Assembly (NCBI RefSeq): GCF_910592395.1
Contig: NC_088325.1
Coordinates: forward strand, 13,334,109-13,398,108
DNA from: Lineus longissimus
Taxonomy: Eukaryota; Nemertea; Pilidiophora; Heteronemertea; Lineidae
DNA: 64,000 nucleotides
Direction of reading: 5' to 3'
Positions 1 through 12,492 of the stretch are shown here, one piece after another. Position 1 is the first letter of the stretch. Every line of letters starts with the position of its first letter. The notes under the pieces are model-generated. The model was not told the DNA's origin and searched no databases. It was given only the letters and a program-made list of their open reading frames with translations. The position numbers were made by a program, and so were the translations under genes.

Positions 1-394
1 GAATTAAAGCAGGATTTGATTCATCTCGATCGTAGGGGTAGGGGAAAAGCTGAGATTGAACAAATGTGTGATTTCTGTTCTTAAAAGGTAGACATGAAGT
101 ATGTTTATTGATCAATCCACGAAAAGGAGTGAATGGGGTGTGAAGCCTGAGTATCTGACTGGTCTCGATCATTGAAGTAGTCTAGGAATGCCACCGGGAC
201 TCAGGTCAGACCAATTGAGACACCTTATCTATCACAAGTCGAAAGCCGTCCGACCAAGCGCAAAGCAATCATGTTTTCTGAGATCTATTCCATCAGCACT
301 TCCGTTGCATTTACTGGCTCTGTTAACCCATCTCGCGAGATGTCATGTGACATCGTTTACGCTATCAGCTGTTGGTGCAATCGTTACAAAGTTT

Positions 395-640
395 GCACGG
401 GCCCTGGTAAGTTTGCACGGGACCTGGTACATTTGCACAGGGCCCTGGTACATTCACACAGGGCCTGGTACATTTGCACAGGGGTGGCACAGGTGCCCGG
501 CCCTGGTACATTTACACAGCCCTGGTACAATTGCACAGGTCCTGGTATCGGGGTACATTTATGCAGGGCCTGGTCCAGTTGTGCAGCCCTGGTACATTTG
601 CACGGTCCCTGGTATGTTTGCCTAGGCCCTGGTACGTTAT
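395..640. repeat. Degenerate 18-20 bp minisatellite (CCTGGTACATTTGCACAGGG-like)
   Basis: About a dozen imperfect copies of a unit close to CCTGGTACATTTGCACAGGG run through this stretch, with unit length varying from about 14 to 22 bp and many substitutions. The decay suggests an old array. The array keeps several frames open on both strands, which explains the overlapping ORFs of 76-150 codons here; these translate to Pro/Gly/Cys/Thr-rich repeats and are not genes. Confidence 0.85.
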
Positions 641-3600
641 CGCTGCACCATCTACAGGAATTCAGCAAAACACCACCTTCTCATTGGTTGGAGCACCAGT
701 ATAGGGTCGGTCACCCAACATAGAGCCCCCATTAACAAATTCTCATATAGAAGGTGAGACGTCAAAGGAATCATCATGATGGGTTAAGTCATGTCCGGAG
801 CAGCCCCAGTTACAAATGTGACATTATCAATATCCTCTAGCCCCTGGACCGGATTCGTTTGTAATCATTAGACGTCGGATCTAGTCTCGCACATCTCAGG
901 AATATGTGATGAAGGGCAGTTCATCTCCATCGATATATTGATCAGGTGTATGATGAGTTTGACATCGGTGGGCTGATTGAGCAAGGATTAGGATTAGATT
1001 GACCTGACGTTGAGTATGTCCTGGACTGGACCGGATTGGGTACTTACAAGTTTGAGATTAAATCAGGAGTGGTGCACGCATGAATGCACAGGATGAGAAC
1101 TTGAGCAATCGACAGTCCATTCAGTCATGCACAGCGTTACTTACCCTTACACCAAAACCTCTCTAGTAAGGACTCCCTTGGGACTGACTAATACTGTCCT
1201 TAATTGAGAGGTGTCCTGATTACAGAGGTAAAATTTTATGGAAATGACCAATTTGGGACAAAATGCAGTGTCTTTAATGGAAAGGGTGTCCTTAGTAGAG
1301 AGGTGACGCAAGGAGAGGTTCCACTCTATTAGAAATTTTGCGAGATGAGAGGCACTAAAGATTACACTTTTCGGTATTCAACAGAGCGTGACTCGTCACA
1401 AATATCTGTCAAGGAAATTTGCATAGTTATCGTCAGTTGTCAATATCACGCCACAGGAGATTCATGCTCATTCATACGATATCGTCACCTCAAGCAGCAT
1501 CGACCGAGCAGAATCGAAGAAACTACTGAACCAAATAAACAGCCATGGCAAGAAACATGCCAGAGTCGATTTTTATCGAACATCGCAAAATAACACCGAT
1601 GCATTGTGGTAGAATGTGAATTAACCGATAATAATGCTTGCTTGGATGAGTGTGACAATGTTTAGGTTTGGGGCAGTACCGATGACATTACCCATGAGGT
1701 TGGAACTCATGTACTCTGAGTATACTGGGAGTGGTTAAACGGTTGATTGGCTCAGACCATGTTAGAAGGGTCACAGTGGGATATTCTGCAGCAAATCCAC
1801 ATCAAGTATCAAATTGCAGCTCCAGGGGCCAAATATCTTTGCTGCACCCCCTTGTAAACTAGCTGAAATTGGGGTTTTCTAACCAAGAACTGACTGAATA
1901 ACTGTCAAGTCTCCCTTTACAGGGAGGAATCTCACTAAGAACATACCCTCTAGGGAGCTACATATTATCCTACACTCGAGACGTGTTGATCATATTGAGA
2001 TGATATCCCATTAGCAGTTTCATTGGATAAACGAGGCTGAGTCCTGTCTCATGATTACCGATTTTCGTCTGCAATAATGATTAAGTGAACACGTTTCAAA
2101 AAGGTGGCGTGACCATTCTACTCATTTGTGGCCTCAGGCCCAAGTTGAAGATGGGGTCACTGGTGCTTAACAGAATCACTGGACATGGTGGATGTGAGTG
2201 GCAAAGGGTTAATAGACAACAGGAGATCAGTCTAAAAGGGAAACGATCTGTATTTTTCTCTACACTCCTTAAAGAGGATAAGCTTGGTTGTATTCAATCC
2301 GAAAATAGAATCTGTTTTTGTCTCGCTCCTGATCTGATGGGATGCTTACAGAATCGATTATCAAGCAGGCTAACTCACATATTCGACTCTTCAATCTTTG
2401 GGAAGCATTCGATAGCAGACACCAGTCCATTAGTAAATTGAGCGAGATACAACTCCATTCATCAACGTAAAACACATGAATCAGTCTGATCCGATCCTAT
2501 GGGAGGCTGGAGGAAGTAGTCTGGTCGTCCATCTCAGGTCTGAGACCACCCAAACCTAAAGTACCGGAGTCATTATTCAGTTGAAAACGGCTTTCTACAG
2601 TGCCATTTGTGGTAATGACAAAATCCCATGCTTTGTGTCTTCCTTTTGAACCAAAAGTAGATACAAACGTCTGTCATCCAGGATGAAGGTGTTAAGGCAT
2701 CAAGTACATCGATCGCCATTCCAGTCACATTTCACCTCATTCGTCATTTTACGCTGGCAGAGCCGGTGCGGTTATTCCATTATAGTGACGGCAAGTTGAC
2801 GTCCTTTGGCTTTGTAAGCTCCGCATAAAAGAAATATTTGACGATTCAATCCCATTTTACTTTTTCTCATAAAGGTTGCAAATATTGGTGACTTGTTAAA
2901 CGATGACAACGCCGAGAACCAGCTTTCATATGAAATGCAAAATCTTTTCATTTCCCTTCGAGTAGATGAAGAGATTTATTCCACACGACACAAATAATTC
3001 CAATTGTGATTCGACAGGGTTCATCTTCTTAATATAACGAATACAAAAAGACAAAATCAATTAAGTAGGAATTACACACTAATTACAAAATATTCCAACA
3101 AAATCTGTGACTAATTTCTCAATTTACTCCAAGCCAATACAAAGCTTACTTCAGATAATGTCTATTTCATCTTCAGTTGAGTTGGCGATACTGTGCTTGG
3201 TGCATGGATTCGTACATGTACAAATAATGTAAAATAGAACAGCCTAATTCTAGCAGTGTTTGCTTGACAGAAACTTTCACCATTTCACTGCAATATCCAT
3301 CTATTTTGCTTTTACGCAGCCCAGATTGAAAAGAGTTTGAGACGAACACGACCAGAGCTAAAGAAGACGAATCAATATTGGCATGAAATGCATAATTTCC
3401 CCTGTCAGATCTTGCTACGCCGTGTCAGTGAACCAAGCTGCTTTATTACGCCGTTTCACGTTACAAAGAAATCCGTAAAAATTCTCTCTTTGACTGCAAG
3501 TTGTGGATGTCAAAGGCAGTAATAAAGCACCCGCGATATAAATTGCTGTCACCTGCGATAATGAGCGTATGTGACAAAACTTGCCCATCTGCAGTGGTCA

Positions 3601-5394
3601 ACACAGGTGCTTGCGACAAGAAATGTCAATCGCAAGAAGCGGTCAATATCAAACCCAGCGATTAAAAATTTTTACCTGCAGAGAAGAGATATTTTTGTCA
3701 CACAGAGTAGCGATTATAATTGGAGGTCACAGCAATCTAAAGCACTAAGATTCCAAGTCACTGGAAGACTACCATAAAGAAGCTATATGACTTTATCAAG
3801 CCATCTGATTACAAACTATTGTTTACAATTTGTCACAGGTGTGAAAGTAACAGTTGTCAATTAGTCCATTTTTTAGCAAAGAAGGTCAGTATCCAAACGA
3901 TCGTCCTAGTCTGATTGATGTGAAGGACAAGCTCCTTGGGTATGAGCATGTAACGAGACTAAGAACAGCCAACCGGTATATTTTTAGACCCACACAGACA
4001 TTTTCCCAAAGTAATTGCCAGCATTCATCTCTATGATCTTCCCACAATATCACAGTAATTGGAAGACAATGTAGTTCCCCATAAGCAATAGCTCCATAAC
4101 GCTATCGGTGTCTCTTTTAAGACCTAGCTGTGGCTAAGGAATTGATACCCAACTGGAGATGAGTTGTCTCACAAAATACTGCGAGAGTGGCGATAAAATT
4201 TCGGCCGAGATTTTGGGCAAAACGACAGGCTATCTCTGCACAGCCACATTCAATATCAACTGCCAAAAGTTTTTCACAACCCAAGCTAAATCAATGATAT
4301 TTCTTCCCAAGACTTTCTCTGTGGGCTCAGACAATCCTCATCGCAACTTGTCAACATAAACAAAAGTCTCCCAACTTATTTTCACCCAGCCTCAAATCTG
4401 ATTTGTCATTTTTGTGCATGCGTATCGCCGATTCCATATTTTATATTGAACATCAACCAACACAACATAAATTCTGATCTTTATATCCGAGATTTACTAT
4501 CTCTATTGTTAACTCAGTGACATGGACTGAATAAACAGCGAACGAAAGACCCATTCATGAAAAAAACAGCCCCATCATCCCGCAGTGATGAGACACTTAA
4601 TTCTGTGACCAGTTCTGATCGAGGTGTTTATTGCGTAAATCGCCTTGTGAGTGCTTAATCACAGCCAAATGGTCAGCACTGCAAAGACCAGTAGATGTCG
4701 TAGCGTGGTGGTTCTGTACCCCTCATTTTTCCGATCCTTATTTTTTCGAGGGCATTTCATTCGAGCGGCATTCGAGAAAATAAAAATTGCAAAGTTTTAT
4801 TCTAAATAGAATGAAAAGGAATTTCATTTTTGGTGCATGCAATAAATGTCATATATCGCAGCAACAAAAGATCTGCAAGTCTGCCAGACTGTTTAAGGTT
4901 AAGGTCTCAGTTGTTCAAAACAACATTAATCGCTATTCCTAAAGGTGCAAAGCAAACGAAAATTTTAAAGTTAGTGGCCATTCATCTCTATCAGCACTCA
5001 GCAGATTATAAAGTCACATCGGTAAATGTCATTTTAAACTGAATTAAACTTGTATCAATCACTTCTAAACCTGTGATAAATCAATTTAAATGGGCAATAA
5101 AATATAAAATGCTGACACTTCGCGTTGACGGGAGGCACTACAGTAAATCATCCGATCAATCCTTATTATGAAGTCGGAGCAAGTTCGAATCAACGTCTTT
5201 GGGGAAATTTTACAAATTTGCCACCATTGTCAATCACCACGCTAAAAAACTAACCAGCCACCATTCAGGGCAAAACTTATCCTAGACCTTGGACATAGTG
5301 TGCCTGGCATCAGTAACATGTTTGCCACACAGATATAATACATAATCTACAAAATAGGAGTGGAAAAGAAAGGGTTTTGACACCAGCATCAGAT
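641..5394. other. No recognisable gene or repeat
   Basis: I see only AT-rich single-copy-looking sequence here. The longest open frame (2085-2441, plus strand, 118 codons) has no recognisable domain and no convincing splice signals. If the PHLDB gene is read leftward from 7458, this stretch is probably intron of that gene, with the next FHA-encoding exon either missed or beyond the left edge of the window. Confidence 0.5.
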
Positions 5395-5572
5395 ATTCCA
5401 GGTCAAGGTTACTCATTTTAGGTCAAGGTCACTCTTTTTAGGTCACAGTAACTCATTCTAGGTCAAGGTCACTTATTCCAGGTCAAGGTCGCTCATTCCA
5501 GGTCAAGGTCACTCATTCCAGGTCAGGGTCACTCATTCCAGGTCAAGGTCACTCACTCCAGCTGAAGTTTAC
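5395..5572 (+). repeat. 20 bp tandem array of AGGTCAAGGTCACTCATTCC
   Basis: About nine head-to-tail copies of a 20 bp unit, AGGTCAAGGTCACTCATTCC, some with single substitutions. Every good copy contains TCAAGGTCA, which is the extended nuclear-receptor half-site bound as a monomer by NR5A (SF-1/FTZ-F1) and ERR family receptors. Reading is direct from sequence; binding is inferred. The array lies about 2 kb downstream of the PHLDB exon in that gene's direction of transcription, so probably inside one of its introns. Confidence 0.9.
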
Positions 5573-5939
5573 TAGAAACATTATTTACACTCTCAGCAGC
5601 AAGGTTATCAGCTTTCTGTGAACAGAGCGGGAAAAAACCAATGCTCCGGAACACAACCAACTTTCAATATTGACCTGTCATCTTACGATCAATAAAACAC
5701 AGTGATTGTTATTTGACCAACGTTGGTTTGCGGACATCGGTTAATTTGCCACCTGATATCCAAGATAAATGCCTGACCAGCACGTTAAGTCAGGGACTGG
5801 TCAAGATGATAACGGACACTACGCTGCCTGGTTGAAAAGACTGGTGGAAGATAAACATCAACTTATGGAAATCTGGGCGACGTTTGCTGGCTCAGTGGTC
5901 TTCTGTGATCTATGTGCAGAATCTTGGACAATGACCATC

Positions 5940-6480
5940 GACCAAGATCAACATCAGTCACACAGGCAACTCTTTGGTGACCCCATCAAAGCTGTTGAGC
6001 TTATCCCCTAATAAGACCACTCAATATTTTCCACTACAACCCCCCCAAAGAACAGCAACATCAAGGTCAGAGAAGTGGTCACCCAGTGCATTGGACACCA
6101 TGAAAGCCTGCTGACTGTTGTATTGTACGCGCCGGTCACTGATCCAAAGGTTGACCGCGCTCAACGTTGCTTAGCTTCCACTCTGGGGCCAACGCGCCAA
6201 CCACTGGGCCATAAAGGAATTCCCCCATGGCCAGCGGGTTAAGCCGTGCCATATACCTGGGGGTACTATACAACTGTCACTCAGAACGGAAGGCAAGATG
6301 GTCAGGCTTTGTGTCAAGAGCCAAGGGAATCCATCAACAGTGTTGAGCTCATCTGCTAAGACTTCTCAATCAGGTCCACGACAACGATAGCACCACCACA
6401 TCAAGGTCAGAGATGAGGTTGTCCACTACAATAAACATCACAAAATCTGGCTGACTGCCACTCATCAGAAGCTGAAATGG
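5940..6480. repeat. Two diverged copies of a ~360 bp sequence
   Basis: Segments around 5960-6120 and 6320-6470 resemble each other: both run through a GTTGAGCT stretch, a gap, then ACATCAAGGTCAGAG and later CTGGCTGACTG or CTGCTGACTG. Similarity looks moderate, so this would be an old duplication. Each copy carries TCAAGGTCA, the same extended half-site that dominates the 5.4 kb array. Confidence 0.4.
6120..6225 (-). mobile_element. Degenerate tRNA-derived SINE head
   Basis: On the minus strand, TGGCCCAGTGGTTGGCGCG (A-box, from position 6211 downward) is typical of tRNA-derived SINE heads, followed about 40 bases later by a weak B-box-like stretch. No tail or target-site duplication is seen, so this would be an old fragment. 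It could also be a chance A-box match. Confidence 0.35.
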
Positions 6481-6659
6481 ACTGGCTGAGACAAGAGGTG
6501 AGGGCCCCTCGAACTCAAGGCAGAACAGAAAGCAACTAACAATAATGCAGTCAACCAAAGGAGATCTGAATGGACAGTATCAAAGATTGGATGGGATGCA
6601 AAGGCCGGTGACCTGATTCGCCTTGTGGAAGACAGAGCAGAGCAGGTAGTCACTACACT

Positions 6660-7457
6660 GCAGAGTCAGCCCAATCCCTGCACAGCTGAGACTTTATAAT
6701 ACACTTTCTAACCTTAAGCATATCTGCCACGATGACCACTGGCTAACTTGAACCAGCTAGCATTTAGCAAATCTTCTACCATGACCAATGTGCTTACTTG
6801 AAACCCATCTGACATCTCCTAAACAACCATTCATACCATCAATTTAATGGTTTACGAGATCACTGAATCCTGCAGCGTATTGTCACATCGATGAATAACG
6901 CAATAACTATGACCAGAATTGGTGATTTGTTTATTTGAGGTGACACTTTCTCTAATGGTCAGTAAACAAGGGTTGGACGATGGAGCATTGGAAACTGTGT
7001 GTATATCCGTTGTTGACATGGGCAGAGCAATAAGCCATGCTGGTAAACAAGATGGAAAATCTATGAAATTTTTCATCGACTGGTCTGGCTGAAAGCAGGA
7101 GTGAAACTTCGAAAGTTATCTAGCTTGACAGATCTGATACTAGTAGACTGATTACTAAATTAAAACAAAAGTCAAGCTGGAACATGTCGTTATGACCATT
7201 GAATATCTTAGCGTCGCCCACCAATTGTCTAAGACCTCAGCTGACATGAGAAGTTCGAGCCAACTCTGCCATGTACAGCAGAATCTTGAATCAAATCCTG
7301 ATTGCATGGATGTCAAATACACAGGTCTCAAAGATCACAGAGTCAACTCTCAGTTAGGTTTCCTTCATCTAACTCTTTCCTTGAAAGACCTCTTTGGAAA
7401 AACCCTTGGTGCAAATATCTGAATATGAAATAGATTTTTGTTGAAGGCATCACCTAC
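6660..7457. other. Probable intron of the PHLDB gene
   Basis: Directly downstream (minus strand) of the PHLDB exon donor site. No second exon, repeat or RNA gene could be recognised; the small open frames have no family resemblance. Confidence 0.5.
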
Positions 7458-7578
7458 CTGGCTTCAGAGGAAGAATCGTGACCGCTGTACTTAGCCGTCC
7501 ACCGCCAAGGCTGACCAGATGGGGCACATCCGCTTGTACTTTGACCCCATGACCTGTCTCAGTTACCTCCAATTGGTC
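7458..7578 (-). CDS. PHLDB1/2: Internal exon of PHLDB1/PHLDB2 (LL5) homologue, start of FHA region
   Basis: This 121 bp minus-strand exon encodes 40 residues plus one base. It contains GHGVKVQADVPHLVSLGGGR followed by LSTAVTILPLKP, which matches, from memory, the conserved N-terminal segment of PHLDB1 and PHLDB2 that leads into their FHA domain (human forms have PHLVSLGSGRLSTAITLLPL). Splice signals are excellent: TTTATATTTTCAG before the exon and G/GTAGGTG after it; it enters in phase 0 and leaves in phase 1. LL5 proteins are cortical adaptors that bind phosphoinositides through a C-terminal PH domain and anchor microtubule ends by recruiting CLASP; the FHA and PH domains proper are not visible here. 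The next exon should begin with the FHA motif around the conserved IG. In-frame reading into the upstream intron has no meaning. Confidence 0.88.
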
Positions 7579-8984
7579 CTGAAAATATAAAGAGTTGAGA
7601 CCTTTAGGATAGGAATATATGCTGGTCTTGGATGCTCTTGGGTGAAGTGACAAGCCTTGGGTTGAGGCCAGGGATTAGGAAGGGTACACAATGGTCCGCG
7701 TCATCATCATCAGTCAACAATACAGCACGTTACCACAAGCTTCTTCTAGCTGACCCTACCCTTGGCTAGGTCCTCAACTTGGCCAGGTATCGGCAGTTTT
7801 TCACCATCTCCAGGTCCAAGCAGTGACTGGCTGTCAGACCGGAAGGACATTTGCTGGCAGCCTGGGCGTCTCCTGCCATGCGCTGGCTGGTACAGGTCAG
7901 CCCAGGTCTTGTGATTGCGCCCTCAACATGTTCAATGAATAAAGAAGATGTAGCACTAATGGGTAATTTTGACTCCGATAATGTCAAAGTACCTAATTGA
8001 CTCAATGACAACACAGACCAACGTCGGTGATGACAATTATCCTTAGGAAAATAGACTGATTTGTTTCAGTTATTATCCGATCTCTCGACTGATATGACAT
8101 GCCCTAGGATGGCCCCACAGATTGAAACTAACGACTCTGTAATGACTGTCACCAATTATGTCTAATAACTCCATGTATGTCTCTTTGGATGAAGAAGGAA
8201 GCTGCTGTAATAAGGGGAGGGGTTCATTAGGTGTGTGCCACCAAGGCTGCCAGTGTGTTCAAACACCATCTTGGCAAAACCGACAAGAAACACAGCGTTT
8301 TCATTTAGCAATGATGATATTACACCGACGAATCTCTTCGAAGGTGAGCTGTGAAGGTTAAGCCATGGTCTTTGTAACAAGTCATTGACATTTGCCAAAT
8401 GCTTTGGAGATGATTAAGTAGGTGTTTTGAACAAGGATCACTTGGCAAAGTACTAACCAATGAAGAAAGACTTCCCAATTTGCCAGTGCTTTGGGTAAAG
8501 TTCTTGCAAGGGTCCTCTGACTTACTAGGGTTCATATACTGCCAAACTGACTCAAACTTTAATCAAATTTGGTGACAATAAATTTTTCAGCCATTCATCA
8601 AAAAACATTCGGGAAGACAAAGAATGAATTAAATGCCGATATCATTGACTGCAACTAAGTACAAAATGCAGCGTATGGTATTGTTTCCTCATCAATCCTC
8701 AATTCCTGCATCCATCCCGCTGGCCACCTCACTCAACTGTTCAATCAATAATAGATGAACCGAACCACACCGGGCGGAAGTTAATACGGGAACGCCAAGC
8801 CGGTAATGACTACTGGGATGCATTGTCCTAGCGCTCATCATGATGATGATGAGATGATTTTGTTCCTGATAGCTTTCGGAAAAATTATGTCATGCTATCC
8901 AGGTGTATTGATAGAATTCTGGTTGGGTAACGCCTTGTTCGATCAGATAGTCCACACTATCTGAAGATTGTTGTTTCTGCAACT
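7579..8984. other. Probable PHLDB intron, no other feature
   Basis: Non-repetitive sequence upstream of the PHLDB exon on the minus strand. A pyrimidine-rich CAG at about 8066 on the plus strand is followed by about 32 open codons, but nothing supports an exon there. Confidence 0.45.
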
Positions 8985-9345
8985 TTGCCAAATTTTTTCT
9001 GCAACTTTGCAAAATCGATATGGGGATTATCTTTCAGAGTTGATTTTTTTCATTAATGTTCAAATTCTGAGAAATTTTCAAAGTCCAAAAATGACGATGC
9101 CTCTTCATTTTGAGCAGAAACATTGAGAAAAAAAAATCAAGTGAAAAAATTTTGGACTTAGAAATTTTTCTCATCTCTCAAGAGTTGATTTTTTTCCTAA
9201 GTTCAAAATTCGTAAAAATTTTCAAAGTCCAAAAATGATGATCTCTCTTCATTTCAAGCAGAAACATTGAGAAAAAAATCAAGTGAAAAAAATATTTGGA
9301 CTTAGAAATTTTTTCATCTTTCAGAGTTGAATTTTTTCGCATGTG
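8985..9345 (+). repeat. Two units of the dispersed 145 bp repeat
   Basis: Two tandem copies of an AT-rich unit of about 145 bp, recognisable by TTTTCAAAGTCCAAAAATGA, then CATTTTGAGCAGAAACATTG, then ATTTGGACTTAGAAATTTTT. The same unit recurs in the same orientation at 20.4, 26.5, 34.6 and 45.7-46.3 kb. Here it lacks the CACCATGGTG palindromes and terminal CCCTTACG seen in the fuller copy at 26266-26918, so it is a fragment. Confidence 0.85.
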
Positions 9346-10787
9346 CATAGGGTCCAGATATTTAGCCATAGTGCTCAACGGCGGGACCTGGCCGACGTTG
9401 AATTATTACGGGTATTTCCAGCCCAGGTTTTTTACAAGATTTTTCTTTAGACTGGTTGCCTTCCAAGGATAAGGCCAATCTGCCCCCCCCCCCCTCCCCA
9501 TAAGGGCCATGTGACATAGGGAAATCCACTTCATTTAAAACAGGTCCAGGTCTTTTCATTCTGGAGACGGCAGAGCAGAATTTGCTAACTTGAAGGATAT
9601 AACTTCGTAGATCCAATTAGGCAATAAGAAATAAGAGAATACTCAATGCGTATAATCCTTCTTGCCGACTGACTCGGGCCATGATAATCGGCTCTACGCT
9701 GCTTCCTGAGCCGATTCTCTGTCGTCAGAATCACCGTTGCCTTATCGGAAATGTATCGGGTGAAATGAGATTATATAAAAAGGTTTCCTCGACGATAGCT
9801 GATCTGTGACAGAACTGAGCATGGCTGAAGTTGTATTCTTTCACAAGTGAACTGAGCGCATTGTGTTTTCATAGAATTGTATTCCTACTGTTTTTATGAT
9901 AGGCGAGACATTTGAAGAACGAATGGCAGTTTCAGCTGGGGTGCAGAAAGAAATACAAAACAGATTCCATCTACGGCATATTTGACGGATTTTTCACCAA
10001 CACTGATAGTATGGGGTTTGACATAAATCTCAAATAAAATTTTGTGCCAGCACAGCATGTGATCAACATGCAATGATGCTAGCGGGGAGATGGTTAAGTA
10101 GCTGTGTCTCTTGGAGAAAGTTAATTTGATGACCGAAAATTGATGGTTCGCCGGCCGAATGTTAATCATGTGGTGTATTTGTCCGCTGGTGATTTATACG
10201 GAGCAGAGGAAGTCTCCAACAAGTGCACCAAGAATAAGTTCCACTTTATTCCTTGATGATGACCGGAATGAACCAAGGTCATGTCCTGGGGTGGAATAAG
10301 TGGTGATGACTTTGAATACGGGTTAGCCATTAGTATTAGCAGGAGGTGTTGTTGTGGTCATGAGAATGTTTTTGGTACAGGTATGTTCAGAGCGATCTGT
10401 TAACAATAGGCCCCAGAGCCTATCGCTCAGCAGATCATAACAAATTTTGAGAAGCAAGGAGTTAGCAAGAAGTTAGTTTGAAACGGGCAGAATTACGGGA
10501 ACCTAAATGTACTGATTTTAGTGTCTCAAACTCTATGACCATCCACTTTGGCAGTCGGGAGGCAATCACTTTAACGTTTACACCCCCACTTTTCTTTATG
10601 GACATGTTTAATACATTAACAGGAACTGTCTAAATAGGGAAATTGGGGTGAAAATGTTAATGATGCTCGATACTAATCATGAGTAAATTGGATATGAAGT
10701 TTAGGGCAATGTAATTAACCTTCTGAAAGTGAATATTAAAGTTGGTTATTAATAACTCAACCCTGTCACTACAGCGCATATCAATAT
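9346..10787. other. No recognisable gene; one poly-C tract
   Basis: Apart from a C-rich tract around 9482-9500, this stretch has no repeat or coding signal that I can support. Confidence 0.45.
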
Positions 10788-11060
10788 GATGACGACTGAG
10801 ATGTATAAGATATGTTTTACATAGGATTTATGTCGTCACTTGTCAGGTTAATGGTTCAAATATCACTCGTCATAAGCAGGGTTGATGACCATTGAGATGT
10901 ATATGTAAAGTTAGGTTTTACATAGAGTTCATGTTGTCACTTGTCAGGGTTGATGACCATTGAGATGTATATGTAAAGTTAGGTTTTACATAGAGTTCAT
11001 GTTGTCACTTGTCAGGGTTGATGACCATTGAGATGTTTAAGTAAAACTGGGTTTTACAAG
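10788..11060. repeat. 68 bp tandem array, about three units plus a diverged one
   Basis: The motif GATGACCATTGAGATGTATA begins at 10884, 10952 and 11020, an exact 68 bp period; the first two of these units are nearly identical. A diverged copy begins at 10788 (GATGACGACTGAGATG). No ORF or known family was recognised. Confidence 0.9.
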
Positions 11061-12286
11061 AATTGATTGGAACAGCCCATTTTCTCATTCTGTTTTTGAC
11101 ATAACAGTCACCTGCACTCTTCAACTAGCTTACGAGTAACGACAATTGACAACATGCTCCTTCTGGCTGGACCCTGCCAGCATCAACGCCCATATTTATT
11201 GCAACATGTTTGTGTCAACGGATCATACTAAGAGGATTACCACAGGCAGGCGGGGATCGCCAGGGAAATGAAACAGCATAAACAAATTTGATGGCCACAA
11301 CTTCTTTTTCTTTTCCTCTGAGTTGCGACCAACTCACTGGCATCACAATATGAGAGCAACCTAAATCTTCTTTCTCAGAGGTATACTGTCATTAACAGCA
11401 GTAGCACTGATATTTATTGACTGGAGAAACTTTTCTCCAGATGAAACAATTTCCTCTTTTCTGGCTTCAAGGTGTTCCAAGATGGTCCCAAAGGTAACAC
11501 TTTGCCTGCAACTTGTCAACAGTAAGCCCTCAGACTTTAAACTCGCTCTACATGGCTCTTTGCTCCATATCCATAAATCCACAACTTTTTACCAAGAGTG
11601 TGACCAGAAGCGGAGAGTCAATATTTACCTTGCGAAAGCCATTAATATCACACCAACAAGTGGTTACGAGGAAAGAGTGAGAAATACTTCTCTAGGGCAT
11701 CACCTAAAACACATCAGTCATTGACATCTTTTTTTATTCAGATTTTTACGACACCCTGAATAGATTCTCTCAACAAACGCTTGTCTCTTTCCTAGTTCTG
11801 TCCAAGGCCATCAATACAATGCTCACACAGAGGAAATTGCATATGTTTTCTTGATGATAACAGCTGAATAGTTTGCTACAGCCATTTTCACAGTATATCA
11901 GATTAAAAAAGATGACATGATATGTCAGACAAATGGACGCTGTATCTATAGAAATCTTTCCTCCGACATTGTCATTCATTTCTGACATAAATATACGTTA
12001 TTTTCCCCCTAGGGGGCAGTGATAAAATCAACGCAGGGAAGCATGGTATTCGCATGGGACGACGAGAATAAGATAAACACATCAAGAGTCATGTTATGCA
12101 TATTGGATGCGGTTTTTAGAATCCCGGTTGGCCGAAACATCGACAGAATTGCTACAAATTGTTTGCTTTTACATAATTCAGCTACTCGGTTGAAGCAAAC
12201 GACTGATTATACGCGGGTGATAAATAACTTCTTCCACAAAAGTATACAGGCGTTTATGTTAAAGGGACAACTCAGGGAGAAGTTAC
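11061..12286. other. Probable intron or intergenic; one weak exon-like frame
   Basis: No repeat was recognised. On the minus strand at 11361-11512 a frame after GTTGCAG reads as a helix-like LEHLEARKEEIVSSGEKFL and then stops, but there is no independent support for it being an exon. Confidence 0.4.
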
Positions 12287-12492
12287 CTGGCTAGGATGAT
12301 AATGCCTCCCCTTGCCACCATGCACCGCTACTGGTGATATCAGACTAATGTTGATCCCGTATAATGATTTAGCCATCGTTGCGAGGCAGTTTTGGGCATT
12401 TGGCTTGTCCGACCTCAGGCCTGATTTCCCCAAGGTCATGGCCTGCCACCAGATGTTGATATGGGCAGCTGATAAAATCTTCTTATTCATAC
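12287..12492 (-). CDS. Candidate minus-strand exon, unknown protein
   Basis: The minus strand reads TTCAAG/GTATGAATAAG at the upstream edge and AGCCAG/GTAACTT at the downstream edge. The frame from the ATG gives 68 residues (begins MNKKILSAAH, ends RHYHPSQ) and leaves in phase 0. The PHLDB exon 4.7 kb further along the same strand is entered in phase 0, so the two could join. However, the sequence does not resemble the short N-termini of known PHLDB proteins, and the acceptor is only moderate. It could be a 5' exon of that gene, an exon of another gene, or chance. Confidence 0.3.

Noticed and set aside
11361-11582. Coiled-coil-like frame on the minus strand
   Set aside because: Short, no clear donor, and weak acceptor; the spectrin-like look is not enough.
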